DNA of 64,000 nucleotides from Bradyrhizobium nivariense (GTDB taxonomy: Bacteria > Pseudomonadota > Alphaproteobacteria > Rhizobiales > Xanthobacteraceae), in assembly GCF_029846715.1 (NCBI RefSeq), contig NZ_JARVWW010000030.1, positions 30,139 through 94,138 of the forward strand, read 5' to 3'. Position 1 is the first letter of the stretch; each line of letters opens with the position of its first letter. The notes below the pieces were generated by a model that saw nothing but the letters and a program-made list of their open reading frames with translations, was not told where the DNA came from and did not search any database. Below are positions 40,069-49,432 of the stretch, in pieces. The translations under genes were made by a program, and so were the position numbers.

Positions 40069-41199
40069 ATGAAATCGACCATTCTGGCAGGCGCGCTGCT
40101 TGCCTTCGCGACTGCAACCAGCGTCCACGCCCAGGCGATCAAGCTCGCCGACGTCGCCGAGCTATCCGGCGGCGGCGCCACCGTCGGCACCAACTGGAAG
40201 AACGGCATCGACCTCGCGATCGAGGAGATCAACGCCAAGGGCGGCGTGCTCGGCCGCAAGCTCGAAGTCACTCATGCGGACTCGCAGTCCAACCCGGGCG
40301 TCGCGCGCGCGCAGGTGCAGAAGGCGCTCGACGCCGAGCCCTATGTGCTGCTCGGACCCGGCTATTCCGGCTCCGTCAAGGTGACCGCGCCGCTCGCGGC
40401 CGAGGCCGGCATCGCGCAGATCATGGGCGGCGAAGCCGCCGAGTTGACGCAGGCCGGAAACAAATTCCTGTTCCGCACCTCGTTCGGCCAACAGTCCTCG
40501 ATGCCGAAGGTCGCCAAATACATTCACGACGACATGAAGGCGAAGTCGGTCGCTGTGGTCTGGGTCAACAATGATTTCGGTCGCGGCGGTCGCGATGTCG
40601 TGGTCAAGGAGCTCGACCGTCTCGGCTCCAAGGTCGTCGCCGATCTCTCGACCGAGGCGGGCCAGGCCGATTTCGCCGCCGACGTCGGCAAGATCAAGGC
40701 CGCCAATCCCGACGCCGTGTTCGTCTACCTGAACGAGGAAGAGAGCGCGCGCATCCTGAAGGAGCTGAAGCGCCAGGGCGTCACCGCGCCGCTGATGGGC
40801 GAGACCACGCTGATCGGCCAGAAGGTGATCGAGCTCGCGGGCGATGCCGCCAACGGCGCGCGCGGCCATGTCGGCCTCACCACGGATGCGCCGGTCGACC
40901 TGATCAAGGCGTTTCGCGACAGGTTTGCGAAGAAGTACAATTACGTGCCCGACCATAACGGCCTCAAGGGCTATCTCGCGGTCTACATGGTGAAAGCCAC
41001 GACCGACAAGATGGGCAAAGTCGACTCCAAGGCGTTCGCCGACACGCTGCATGGCCTGACCGTCAAGGCCGCGGACGAGCCGGGCATCTTGATGGACGTC
41101 ACCTTCAGCGACACCGGCGACATCGATCGCCAGAGCTTTCTGGTCGAGGTGGTCGAAGGCAAGCAAGTCGTGAAGCAGGTATTGCCGAAGGTGAGGTGA
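40069..41199 (+). CDS. Periplasmic binding protein, LivK type (probable shikimate/quinate)
   Basis: A 376-residue Leu/Ile/Val-type binding protein with signal peptide MKSTILAGALLAFATATSVHA. The mature part has the two-lobe fold cues NWKNGIDLAIEEINAKGGVLGRKLEV, VLLGPGYSGSVKVTAPLAAEAGI, VAVVWVNNDFGRGGRDVV and AVFVYLNEEESARILKELK. GGGAGGAGAGACC precedes the ATG. It lies between the dehydrogenase and permease genes of the operon, hence the proposed ligand. Confidence 0.9.
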   Translation: MKSTILAGALLAFATATSVHAQAIKLADVAELSGGGATVGTNWKNGIDLAIEEINAKGGVLGRKLEVTHADSQSNPGVARAQVQKALDAEPYVLLGPGYSGSVKVTAPLAAEAGIAQIMGGEAAELTQAGNKFLFRTSFGQQSSMPKVAKYIHDDMKAKSVAVVWVNNDFGRGGRDVVVKELDRLGSKVVADLSTEAGQADFAADVGKIKAANPDAVFVYLNEEESARILKELKRQGVTAPLMGETTLIGQKVIELAGDAANGARGHVGLTTDAPVDLIKAFRDRFAKKYNYVPDHNGLKGYLAVYMVKATTDKMGKVDSKAFADTLHGLTVKAADEPGILMDVTFSDTGDIDRQSFLVEVVEGKQVVKQVLPKVR

Positions 41200-41268
41200 A
41201 ATTCTTGGCCTCTCCTCGCTCCTGTCCGCCGAAGCTTTAGCGAAGGCGGACGCGGGGCGAGATCTCTC

Positions 41269-41398
41269 TTCTCCCTCGCCCCGCTCTTCGCGGGGAGAGG
41301 GTTGGGGTGAAGGGTGCTTCGGCAGTCACGGTGACAATCGAACTCGCGGAAAGAGCCCCTCACCCCAACCCTCTCCCCGTAAGAACGGGGAGAGGGAG
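41269..41398. repeat. CCCTCTCCCC-type palindromic repeat, copy 1
   Basis: Inverted ends CTCCCTCGCCCCGC...GCGGGGAGAGGGTTGGGGTGA and TCACCCCAACCCTCTCCCCG...CGGGGAGAGGGAG; each end is itself a hairpin. The same family occurs at 47759, 50709, 54543 and 63905. It fills the 261-base gap between the binding-protein and permease genes, which otherwise are in one operon. Confidence 0.85.
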
Positions 41399-41460
41399 AA
41401 AAAAAGAGAACGGGGAGAGAGAGAGGAAAGAGCCGGGGGCGAGGGATAAGAGAGGGGAAA

Positions 41461-42336
41461 ATGTCCAATCTGTTCGATCTTCTGGTCGCGGGACTTGCCA
41501 CCGGCGCGATCTATGCGCTGGTCGCGGTCGGCTTCACGCTGCTGTGGCAGACCTCGCAGACCATCAATTTCGCGCAAGGCGAGTTCGTGATGCTGCCGGC
41601 GTTCCTGATGCTGGCGGCGATGCATGCCGGCGCACCGTTCTGGCTCGCGATCATCCTCGGCATCCTGCTCTCGATGATCCTGCTCGGCCTCGCCTTCAAG
41701 ATGCTGCTGGTCGATCCGATGATGCGGCACGGCGTATTGCCGCTCGCGATTGCGACCATGGCGCTGGCGATCGGCATCAAGGAGGCCGTGAAGCAGTTCT
41801 TCAGCGCGGAGGCCTCGCCCTTCCCGTCGATCGTACCGACGGGCGATATTGCAATCCTCGGTCACAACGTGTCGCTGCAAAGTATCGGCGTCCTCGTCCT
41901 CGCCATCCTTGCCGTCTTCGGCTTGACTGCGCTTCTCAACCGCACCTCGCTCGGCCACCAGATGCAGGCGGCGGCGCAGAACCCGACTGTGGCACGCATC
42001 ATCGGCGTGCCGGTCGAGCGGATGATCCTGCTGACCTTCCTGATCAACGCGTTCCTGGTCGCTCTCGCCTCGCTGTTGATCACGCCGATCTACCTCGCGA
42101 AATTCACATCCGGCGAGGTGCTGGGCCAGGCCGCCTTCATCGCCGCGATCGTCGGCGGGTTCAACCAGGTGCGCGGCGCGATCGCGGGCGGGCTCCTGAT
42201 CGGCGTGCTCGACAATCTCGCGGCCGCCTACATCTCGACGCAATACCGCGCCGCCGTGCCGATGATCTTCCTGATCGCCGTCATCCTGTTCCGGCCGCAG
42301 GGCTTGCTCGGCCGCGCCGAGGAGCGCACCGTATGA
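41461..42336 (+). CDS. ABC transporter permease, LivH type
   Basis: A 291-residue permease with about eight helices. LivH motifs are GFTLLWQTSQTINFAQGEFVMLPAF, RTSLGHQMQAAAQNPTVARIIGVPVERMILLTFLINAFLVALA and AAIVGGFNQVRGAIAGGLLIG. It starts after GAGAGGGGAAA. Its stop overlaps the livM start in ATGA at 42333-42336. Confidence 0.93.
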   Translation: MSNLFDLLVAGLATGAIYALVAVGFTLLWQTSQTINFAQGEFVMLPAFLMLAAMHAGAPFWLAIILGILLSMILLGLAFKMLLVDPMMRHGVLPLAIATMALAIGIKEAVKQFFSAEASPFPSIVPTGDIAILGHNVSLQSIGVLVLAILAVFGLTALLNRTSLGHQMQAAAQNPTVARIIGVPVERMILLTFLINAFLVALASLLITPIYLAKFTSGEVLGQAAFIAAIVGGFNQVRGAIAGGLLIGVLDNLAAAYISTQYRAAVPMIFLIAVILFRPQGLLGRAEERTV

Positions 42337-43331
42337 GCGGCTTCGCCAAACCTCTGAAGATCGCGCTCGGCCTCATCGTCATCGCTGCGCTGATCGTCGT
42401 CCCCATGAACTTCAACCGCTATGGCCTGTTCATCCTGAGCCAGTGGGCGGTGATGGCCATCGCCGCAATGGGCCTCAACCTCACGCTCGGCTATGCCGGT
42501 CAGGTCTCGCTGGCGCAGGGCGCCTTCGTCGGCATCGGCGCCTACGCGGCAGCGATCATGACCACCCATGGCTGGCCGCTGCCGGCGGCGATCGTGGTCG
42601 CGATCGCGTTGAGCTTCGCGGTCGGCTGGGTGCTCGGCTATCCCGCGCTGCGGGTGCAGCACCATTACCTCGCCTTCGTCACGCTCGCCTTCTCCACCCT
42701 GGCCTTCCTGGTGTTCCGCAACGAGAGCTGGCTCACCGGCGGCATCTACGGCATCTCCAATATCCCCCGCCCCCATATTTTCGGGATCGCGACCAGCAAG
42801 CCGCTGCCGTTCTACTATGTCTGCCTCGGCTCGCTCGCGATCGTCTCGCTGGCGGTGTGGTGGCTGATCCGCTCGCCCTGGGGCCGCGCCTTCATGGCGC
42901 TGCGCGAAAATCCGCTGCGCGCGCAATCGCTCGGCGTCGACACGCGCCGCTATACGCTGATGGCGTTCGCGATCGGCTCGGCGCTCGGTGGCGTCGCCGG
43001 CGCGCTCTATGCGCCGCTGACGCAATATATCGATCCCGTGCCGTTCAACCTGTCGCTCTCGCTCGACCTGCTGATGATGGTGATCGTCGGCGGCGCCGGA
43101 TTCTTCCTGGGTCCGTTCCTCGGCGCGATGATCGCCGTGCTGTTGCCGGAATGGCTACGCTTTACCGAGGGCTATTATCTGATGCTCTACGCGATCGCGG
43201 TGATGGGGCTGCTGATCTGGTCGCCGACCGGCATTTTGGGAATCCTCGATCGTTATCTGGCCGAGCGCCGCACCAAGGCGGCCTCCGCGCTGCGCGCCGT
43301 CGCGAAATCCCGGCTGGAGACGGTGCAATGA
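42333..43331 (+). CDS. ABC transporter permease, LivM type
   Basis: A 332-residue permease. LivM motifs are GLNLTLGYAGQVSLAQGAFVGIGAYAAA, LRVQHHYLAFVTLAFSTLAFLVF, ALRENPLRAQSLGVDTRRYTLMAFAIGSALGGVAGAL and a basic C-terminal tail (AERRTKAASALRAVAKSR). The frame extends far upstream, but the ATG at 42333 in the ATGA overlap with livH is the natural start. Its own stop overlaps livG (43328-43331). Confidence 0.93.
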   Translation: MSGFAKPLKIALGLIVIAALIVVPMNFNRYGLFILSQWAVMAIAAMGLNLTLGYAGQVSLAQGAFVGIGAYAAAIMTTHGWPLPAAIVVAIALSFAVGWVLGYPALRVQHHYLAFVTLAFSTLAFLVFRNESWLTGGIYGISNIPRPHIFGIATSKPLPFYYVCLGSLAIVSLAVWWLIRSPWGRAFMALRENPLRAQSLGVDTRRYTLMAFAIGSALGGVAGALYAPLTQYIDPVPFNLSLSLDLLMMVIVGGAGFFLGPFLGAMIAVLLPEWLRFTEGYYLMLYAIAVMGLLIWSPTGILGILDRYLAERRTKAASALRAVAKSRLETVQ

Positions 43332-44071
43332 GCGCGGTCCTCGAAGTCACCGACATCAAGAAGAACTTTGGCGGGATCAGCGCCGTCGGCGGCGTCTCTT
43401 TCGACGTCCGCGAGGGTGAGATCCTCGGCCTGATCGGGCCGAACGGTTGCGGCAAGTCGACCCTGTTCAACTGCATCCTCGGCCAGCTCACGCCAAGCGG
43501 CGGCGAGGTCAAGCTCGACGGCAAGGTCGTCACCGGCCTGCGCCCCGCCGAGCTCAACAAGCTCGGCGTCAGCCGCACCTTCCAGCTGTTGCAGGTGTTT
43601 CCAAAACTCTCGGTGCGCGAGAACCTGATCCTCGCAGGCCAGGAGCACCAGGGCAGCATGGCCTCGCGCCTGGTCGGCCGCTCCGATGCCGGACTGACGG
43701 AGGCCGCCAACCAGATGATCGGATTTTTCAAGCTCGATCATCTCGCCGACGAGCCGGCCGGCGGTTTGTCCTATGGCCAGCAAAAACTGCTCGACGCCGC
43801 CATGGCCTTCATGGGTGGACCGCGCCTGGTGCTGCTCGACGAGCCCGCCGGTGGCGTCAACCCGTCGATCCTGACGGACCTCAAGGAGCGGCTGGTCGCG
43901 ATCAACCGCGAGAAGAATGCCACCTTCGTCGTGATCGAGCACAACATGGAATTCGTGATGTCGCTGTGCTCGCGGGTGATGGTGATGGCGGAAGGCAAGG
44001 TGCTGGCGATGGGACGGCCGGACGAGGTCCGCAAGAACCCCGCCGTGATCGAAGCCTATCTTGGACATTGA
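43328..44071 (+). CDS. ABC transporter ATPase, LivG type
   Basis: A 247-residue ATPase: Walker A GPNGCGKSTLFNCILG, GVSRTFQLLQVFPKLSVRENL typical of LivG, signature LSYGQQKLLDAAMAF, Walker B LVLLDEPAGGVNP, switch IEHNMEFVM. ATGA overlap with livM; nine bases to the livF start. Confidence 0.93.
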   Translation: MSAVLEVTDIKKNFGGISAVGGVSFDVREGEILGLIGPNGCGKSTLFNCILGQLTPSGGEVKLDGKVVTGLRPAELNKLGVSRTFQLLQVFPKLSVRENLILAGQEHQGSMASRLVGRSDAGLTEAANQMIGFFKLDHLADEPAGGLSYGQQKLLDAAMAFMGGPRLVLLDEPAGGVNPSILTDLKERLVAINREKNATFVVIEHNMEFVMSLCSRVMVMAEGKVLAMGRPDEVRKNPAVIEAYLGH

Positions 44072-44080
44072 GGAGTGGAG

Positions 44081-44818
44081 ATGAGCGACACGATCCTCTC
44101 GGTTCACAATCTCGTCGGCGGCTACGGCAAGATGACGATTTTGAACGGCACCACGTTCGCCGTGCCGCAGGCGACCATCACCACCATCATCGGCCCGAAC
44201 GGCGCCGGCAAGTCGACCGTGTTCAAGGCGATCTTCGGCCTGTTGAAGCTGCGCGAGGGCAAGATCAGCTTTGCGGGCCGCGACGTCACCAATTTGAGCC
44301 AGCGCGCGCTGCTCAACGCCGGCATCTGCTACGTGCCGCAGGGACGCAACATCTTTCCCGAGCTGTCGGTGCGCCACAATGTCGAGCTCGGCGGCGTTTC
44401 CGCGGGCAAGGGCATCGACCTGCAGAGCCGGATCGAGGCCGCGCTCGACCTGTTCCCGGCGCTGCGGCGGAAATCGACGCAGCAGGCTTCCACGCTGTCC
44501 GGCGGCGAGCAGAAGCAGCTCGAAATCGCCCGCTCGCTGCTGCTCGAGCCAAAGCTGGTGCTGATCGACGAGCCCTCGATCGGCCTGTCACCGTTGATGG
44601 TGCAGCAGACTTTCGATATCCTGAAATCCCTGCGCGACCGCGGCGTCACCATCCTGATGATCGAGCAGAACGCCCGCTCGGCGCTGGAGATTTCCGACAT
44701 CGGCATCGTGCTCGAGCTCGGCCAGACCCGCATGATCGACAAGGCCGAGCGTATCCTGAACGATCCGCGCATCGGCCAGCTCTTCCTCGGCGGCGCCATG
44801 GAGGAGAGCGCGGCATGA
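44081..44818 (+). CDS. ABC transporter ATPase, LivF type
   Basis: A 245-residue ATPase: Walker A GPNGAGKSTVFKAIFG, ICYVPQGRNIFPELSV, signature LSGGEQKQLEIARSLL, Walker B LVLIDEPSIGLSP, EQNARSALEISD. The ATG at 44081 after GAGGAGTGGAG is preferred to an in-frame GTG two codons earlier. Its stop overlaps the start of the oxidoreductase gene (ATGA at 44815-44818). Confidence 0.93.
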   Translation: MSDTILSVHNLVGGYGKMTILNGTTFAVPQATITTIIGPNGAGKSTVFKAIFGLLKLREGKISFAGRDVTNLSQRALLNAGICYVPQGRNIFPELSVRHNVELGGVSAGKGIDLQSRIEAALDLFPALRRKSTQQASTLSGGEQKQLEIARSLLLEPKLVLIDEPSIGLSPLMVQQTFDILKSLRDRGVTILMIEQNARSALEISDIGIVLELGQTRMIDKAERILNDPRIGQLFLGGAMEESAA

Positions 44819-45873
44819 GCATGCGCTTGCGCATCGGCGTTGCCGGCGCCGGCCTGATCGGCCGCCGCCATATCGCGCTGATCGACGCCTCTCAGGATTG
44901 CGTGCTCGCCGGTATTGCCGATCCCTCACCGGCCGCGAAGGACCATGCGCAGGCGCGCAACACGCCCTGGTTTGCGGACCATCGTGCGCTGCTCGCGGAG
45001 GAGAAGCCGGACGGGCTGATCATCGCCTCGCCGAACGCACTGCATCTCCAGATGGCGCTCGACTGCGCGGAGGCCGGCGTGCCGGCGCTGATCGAGAAGC
45101 CGGTGACCGATACGGTCGCGGCCGCGCAACGACTGTGCACCACGATCAAGCGGAGCGCCGTTCCGATGCTTGTCGGCCATCACCGCCGGCACAACCCGAT
45201 CATCAAGGCCGCGCGCGAGACGGTCGCGAACGGCAGGCTCGGCCGGCTCACCGCAATCGTCGGACTGTGGCTGCTCAGGAAACCCGACGACTATTTCGAG
45301 GTCGCCTGGCGGCGTGAGCAGGGCGGCGGGCCGCTACTCATCAATCTCATCCATGACATCGACAATCTCCGCTTCGTCTGCGGCGAGATTGTCGAGGTGC
45401 AGGCGCTGACCTCGAACATGGTCCGCGGCTTTGCCGTCGAAGACACCGCCGCATTGCTGTTGCGCTTTGCCAATGGCGCGCTGGGGACAGTGACGGTGTC
45501 GGACGCGACCCCGGCGCCGTGGAGCTGGGAACTGACGTCGGGCGAGAACCCCGCCTACCCCCAACAGGACCAGCCCTGCTACATCCTCTCCGGCACCGCG
45601 GGCTCGCTCGCCGTGCCGACCATGGAGCTGTGGTCTTATTCCGGCAATTCCGGCTGGCACACGCCGCTGTCACGCGAGACCATTGCTCCCCCGTCATTGG
45701 ATCCGCTGGCCGAGCAGCTTCGGCATTTCTGTGCCGTGATTGCTGGCCGCGAGCAGCCTCTGATCTCAGTTGAAGATGCGATGGGAACGCTCTCCGTCGT
45801 CGAGGCCGTCAGCGAAGCCGCGCGCACGGGCCAAAAGGTATCACCAGGGCGGATCATGGAGCAGGCAGCATGA
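44815..45873 (+). CDS. Gfo/Idh/MocA-family oxidoreductase
   Basis: A 352-residue NAD(P)-dependent oxidoreductase. The Rossmann loop is GVAGAGLIGRRHIAL (residues 8-22), the family EKP motif is LIEKPVTDTV, and the C-terminal catalytic domain has GGGPLLINLIHDIDNLRFVCGE with the His/Asp characteristic of the family. Located between the transporter and the dehydroshikimate dehydratase, coupled by ATGA overlaps on both sides. It may oxidise quinate or another cyclitol to feed the pathway; family members also act on inositols and sugars, so the substrate is inferred only from position. Confidence 0.87.
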   Translation: MSMRLRIGVAGAGLIGRRHIALIDASQDCVLAGIADPSPAAKDHAQARNTPWFADHRALLAEEKPDGLIIASPNALHLQMALDCAEAGVPALIEKPVTDTVAAAQRLCTTIKRSAVPMLVGHHRRHNPIIKAARETVANGRLGRLTAIVGLWLLRKPDDYFEVAWRREQGGGPLLINLIHDIDNLRFVCGEIVEVQALTSNMVRGFAVEDTAALLLRFANGALGTVTVSDATPAPWSWELTSGENPAYPQQDQPCYILSGTAGSLAVPTMELWSYSGNSGWHTPLSRETIAPPSLDPLAEQLRHFCAVIAGREQPLISVEDAMGTLSVVEAVSEAARTGQKVSPGRIMEQAA

Positions 45874-47741
45874 ACAAGCGCTCGATCGCAACGGTCTCCC
45901 TCTCCGGCGCCCTCGACGAAAAGCTCCGCGCCATCGCGTCCGCCGGCTTCGACGCGGTCGAAATTTTCGAGAACGATCTGCTGTCGTTCGGCGCAAGCCC
46001 GCGCGAGGTGGCGCAGCTGTGCAAGGACCTCAATCTCGAGATCTGTGCATTTCAGCCGTTTCGGGATTTCGAGGGCATGCCGGAGCCGCAGCGGTCGCGC
46101 AACTTCGCCCGCGCCGAGCGGAAGTTCGATCTGATGCAGGAGCTCGGCACCGATCTGCTGCTGATCTGCTCGAACGTGTCCCCTCACGCGCTCGGCGGCA
46201 TCGACCGCGCCGCGGACGATTTTCGCGAGCTCGGCGATCGCGCCGCAAAACGGTCTTTGCGGGTCGGCTACGAGGCATTGGCCTGGGGACGCCACGTCAA
46301 CGACTACCGCGACGCCTGGGAGATCGTGCGGCGCGCCGATCACGCCGCGATCGGCGTCATCCTCGACAGCTTTCACGCGCTGGCCCCCGGCTTTCCGGTT
46401 CGCGCGATGGCTTCGATCCCCGGCGACAAGATCTTTCTGGTCCAGCTTGCGGATGCGCCGAAGCTCGAGCTCGACATCTTGTCGTGGAGCCGGCACTTCC
46501 GCTCCTTCCCCGGCCAGGGCGATCTGCCGGTCGGCGAGTTCATGGCGGCGATCGCGGCGACCGGTTATGCCGGGCCGCTGTCGCTGGAGATCTTCAACGA
46601 CCAGTTCCGCGCCGGCTCGGCCGTGCAGACCGCGGTCGACGGCCTGCGTTCGCTGATCCTGCTGGAGGACCAGCTTGCACCGGATTGGCCAAAGCTCATC
46701 AGCGAGCCCTTGGCGCCGAAGGCCAAAAGTCGCGGCACGGGCTTCATCGAGTTTGCCGTCAACGAGACCAAGGCCGGCGAGCTCGCCCGCCTGCTTTCGC
46801 AGCTCGGCTTCCGCAGAAGCGGCAAGCATCGCAGCAAGGCGGTGGAGCGCTGGTCGCAAGGCAAGGTCGAGCTCGTGATCAACTCCGAGACCGATGGCTT
46901 TGCGCACTCGCACTATGTCACGCATGGCCCCGGCGTCTGCGCCATCGCGCTCGATGTCGACAATGCCGGCCTCGCGATGCAGCGCGCCGAGACACTGAAA
47001 GCGCGCACCTTCTACCAGCCGGTCGGGCCGGGCGAGCTCGAGATTCCCGCGATTCACGGCGTCGGCGGCAGCCTGCTGTATTTCCTGGATCAGGCCGGCA
47101 AGAACTGGGACACGGATTTCGAACAGGTACCGAGCGACGCCGGCGTGGACGCCCTGCTGGCCGTCGATCACATCGCGCAGTCGATGCCCTATGACGAGAT
47201 GCTGTCCTGGCTGCTGTTCTACACCGGCATACTCGACCTCAAGCGGCTGCCGCAGATGGAGATCGCCGATCCCAGAGGCCTCGTGCAGAGCCAGGCCGTC
47301 ATCAACGGCGACCAGAGCCTGCGCTTCGTGCTCAACGGATCATCCGCCAACCGCACGCTGCCGGCCCGCTTCATCTCGGAGTTCTTCGGCTCGGGCGTGC
47401 AGCACGTCGCGTTCACATGCCGGGACATTTTTGCGACGGTCGCGGAGATGCGCAAGCGCGGCGCGGACTTCCTGGATATCCCGGATAATTACTACGACGA
47501 CATCGAAGCCAAATACGACCTCCCGCCGGAGCTGATGGCGCAGCTACGCGCCAACCACATTCTCTACGATCGCGAAGGCGACGGCGAATTCTTCCAGGTC
47601 TATACGCACATCTTCGACGAGCGATTCTTCTTCGAGATCGTCGAGCGAAGGGATTATCAGGGCTTTGGCGCGGCAAACGCCGGGATCAGGCTCGCCGCGC
47701 AGGCCCGCGAAGTGCGGCCTGCGAGCATGCCAAGAGTGTAG
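45870..47741 (+). CDS. quiC: 3-Dehydroshikimate dehydratase fused to HPPD-like domain (QuiC type)
   Basis: A 623-residue two-domain protein. Residues 1-265 form a xylose-isomerase-like TIM barrel closely resembling Pseudomonas QuiC1 (RSIATVSLSGALDEKL, FDAVEIFENDLLSFG, RVGYEALAWGRHVN, VILDSFHALAP, LSLEIFND) with Glu/Asp/Gln/Glu metal ligands. Residues 290-620 are a vicinal-oxygen-chelate pair related to 4-hydroxyphenylpyruvate dioxygenase (VNETKAGELARLL, LLAVDHIAQSMPYDEM, FFGSGVQHVAF, FQVYTHIFDERFFFEIVERRD). The barrel turns 3-dehydroshikimate into protocatechuate; the second domain's role is less clear. Last gene of the operon. Confidence 0.92.
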   Translation: MNKRSIATVSLSGALDEKLRAIASAGFDAVEIFENDLLSFGASPREVAQLCKDLNLEICAFQPFRDFEGMPEPQRSRNFARAERKFDLMQELGTDLLLICSNVSPHALGGIDRAADDFRELGDRAAKRSLRVGYEALAWGRHVNDYRDAWEIVRRADHAAIGVILDSFHALAPGFPVRAMASIPGDKIFLVQLADAPKLELDILSWSRHFRSFPGQGDLPVGEFMAAIAATGYAGPLSLEIFNDQFRAGSAVQTAVDGLRSLILLEDQLAPDWPKLISEPLAPKAKSRGTGFIEFAVNETKAGELARLLSQLGFRRSGKHRSKAVERWSQGKVELVINSETDGFAHSHYVTHGPGVCAIALDVDNAGLAMQRAETLKARTFYQPVGPGELEIPAIHGVGGSLLYFLDQAGKNWDTDFEQVPSDAGVDALLAVDHIAQSMPYDEMLSWLLFYTGILDLKRLPQMEIADPRGLVQSQAVINGDQSLRFVLNGSSANRTLPARFISEFFGSGVQHVAFTCRDIFATVAEMRKRGADFLDIPDNYYDDIEAKYDLPPELMAQLRANHILYDREGDGEFFQVYTHIFDERFFFEIVERRDYQGFGAANAGIRLAAQAREVRPASMPRV

Positions 47742-47758
47742 GAGCCTCTTCTCTTCTT

Positions 47759-47908
47759 CCCTCTCCCCTTGTGGGAGAAGGTGGCTCGCCGCGTAACGGC
47801 GAGACGGGTGAGGGGTTCTCTCCGCGCGGGACTCTCTTGCGTTTGAGTACGCGGAGCCAACCCCTCATCCGGCGCTTCGCGCCACCTTCTCCCACAAGGG
47901 GAGAAGGG
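47759..47908. repeat. CCCTCTCCCC-type palindromic repeat, copy 2
   Basis: Left CCCTCTCCCCTTGTGGGAGA AGGTGGC and right GCCACCTTCTCCCACAAGGG GAGAAGGG are inverse complements; inner arms CGCCGCGTAACGGCG and ACCCCTCATCC / GGGTGAGGGG continue the pairing. It separates the convergent quiC and binding-protein genes and could terminate both. Confidence 0.85.
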
Positions 47909-47934
47909 CAGCGTGCATCGCGGCTACTCCGAGC

Positions 47935-49107
47935 TCATTTCATCGCGCATTTGTCGTGGAAGCGATCCTGATCGTTTTCGACGATGGTCGCGACCGTCTT
48001 CAGCGAGAGCTGGCCTTCGCCGTCCTTGACCACGTCCTGGAGGTAGAAGCTCTGCACCGGGATGTGGTTCTTGCCGTACTTGAAGGGACCGCGCAGCGAC
48101 TTGAAGTTGGCCTTCTCCATCTCGGCCTTCATCGCGTCCTTCTTGCTGGTGTCGCCCTTCACCGCGACCACCGCGCTGTTGATGAGCTGGGCCGCGTCAT
48201 AGGCTTGCGCGCCGTAATAGGTCGGGCGGAGGCCGGTGTACTTCTTGCGATAGTCGGCGACGAAGCGCTTGTTCTGCTCGTTGGGCAAATCGTTCACCCA
48301 TTCCTGCGCGCCGGGAACACCGAGCGCGTTCTCCTTCTGCAGCGGCAGCGACAGCTCGTCGACGGTGAAAGCCGTGTAGAGCGGCATCGTGCTCTTCAGC
48401 CCGGCCTGCGTATATTGGTTGAGGAATTGCACGCCGGCCGCACCGGGATAGAACACGAAGATCGACTCCGCGCCCGAGGCGCGCGCTTTGGACAGCTCGG
48501 CGGAGAAGTCGAGCTGGCTCGGCCAGACCGTGTATTCCTCACCCTTGACCTCGCCCTTGAACGTGCTCTTCACGCCCGCGAGCATGTCCTTGCCGGCCGC
48601 ATAGTTCGGCCCGATCAGGAACACGCTCTTGACGCCCTTCTGGTTCATGTAGAGGCCCATGGCGGCCGGCGTCTGGTCGTTCTGCCAGGATGTCGAGAAC
48701 ACGTAGGGCGAACAAAGATCGCCCGCGAGCTGCGACGGGCCGGCATTGGCCGAGATCAGGAAGGTCTGCGAATCCACCGCGGTCTTGAGCGAGGCCAGCA
48801 GCACGTTCGACCAGATATAGCCGACGATGAAATCGACCTTGTCGGACTGCACCAGCTTCTCGGTCTTCTGCTTGCCGACGTCGGGCTTCTGCCCGTCGTC
48901 CTCGTAGATCACCTCGACCGGCTTGCCGTCCATCTTGCGGCCGATGTGATCCAGCGCGAGCTCGAACGAGTTGCGCATGTCGTTGCCGATCACGGCGGTC
49001 GGACCGCTGAAGGTCGAAACGAAGCCGATCTTGATGGTGTCGCCGGCGAATGCCGGGCTTGCCAGCACCAGCGCCGCTGCGCCCGCCAGCCAGAATGCCG
49101 TCCTCAT
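47935..49107 (-). CDS. Solitary periplasmic binding protein, LivK type
   Basis: A 390-residue binding protein with signal peptide MRTAFWLAGAAALVLASPAFA. The start at 49107 is supported by GGGAGTGGCT. Fold cues are IKIGFVSTFSGPTAVIGNDMRNSFELALDH, FIVGYIWSNVLLASLK, VKSVFLIGPNYAAGKDMLAG and SIFVFYPGAAGVQFLNQYTQAGL. No permease or ATPase gene adjoins it; the nearest incomplete transporter is livHMGF at 32102-35444, which lacks a binding protein. Ligand unknown, probably an aromatic or small carboxylate by context. Confidence 0.9.
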   Translation of the reverse strand: MRTAFWLAGAAALVLASPAFAGDTIKIGFVSTFSGPTAVIGNDMRNSFELALDHIGRKMDGKPVEVIYEDDGQKPDVGKQKTEKLVQSDKVDFIVGYIWSNVLLASLKTAVDSQTFLISANAGPSQLAGDLCSPYVFSTSWQNDQTPAAMGLYMNQKGVKSVFLIGPNYAAGKDMLAGVKSTFKGEVKGEEYTVWPSQLDFSAELSKARASGAESIFVFYPGAAGVQFLNQYTQAGLKSTMPLYTAFTVDELSLPLQKENALGVPGAQEWVNDLPNEQNKRFVADYRKKYTGLRPTYYGAQAYDAAQLINSAVVAVKGDTSKKDAMKAEMEKANFKSLRGPFKYGKNHIPVQSFYLQDVVKDGEGQLSLKTVATIVENDQDRFHDKCAMK

Positions 49108-49302
49108 AGCCACTCCCCTCCGTATTATCATGCCCGGAAGCGGGGTGATCGCCGCCCCGGGTCGTCTCTTTAGAGCGCATAATCCGTCGAGCCGCCAATG
49201 GCTCAGCGCCTGCCCTGCACCATATTTCGCCCCAATCGGCGATAGCAAGAAATATAATTCTACTCACTTCGATCGAGGCTGCGGCGCTTTTTCGCGGAAT
49301 AT

Positions 49303-49329
49303 CGATACACTCGATACACTCGATACACT
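49303..49329. repeat. 9-bp tandem repeat, three copies
   Basis: CGATACACT is repeated three times perfectly, followed by a further partial CGAT. It lies in the 325-base divergent spacer between the solitary binding protein and NDH-2. The rest of this spacer shows no clear promoter beyond AT-rich AAGAAATATAATTC near 49248-49261. Confidence 0.85.
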
Positions 49330-49432
49330 CGATGCCCTTGGCCTATTCGGCGATTGATGACCGCTATTGGACCGCGGCGCCCAGTTCGCACTTAAATGGA
49401 AGAGCACAGCAGCGAGATTCGAGGGCCGCATC

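Noticed and set aside
41307..42332. Upstream extension of the livM frame
   Set aside because: It overlaps the whole livH gene in another frame; the ATGA junction at 42333 gives the natural start.
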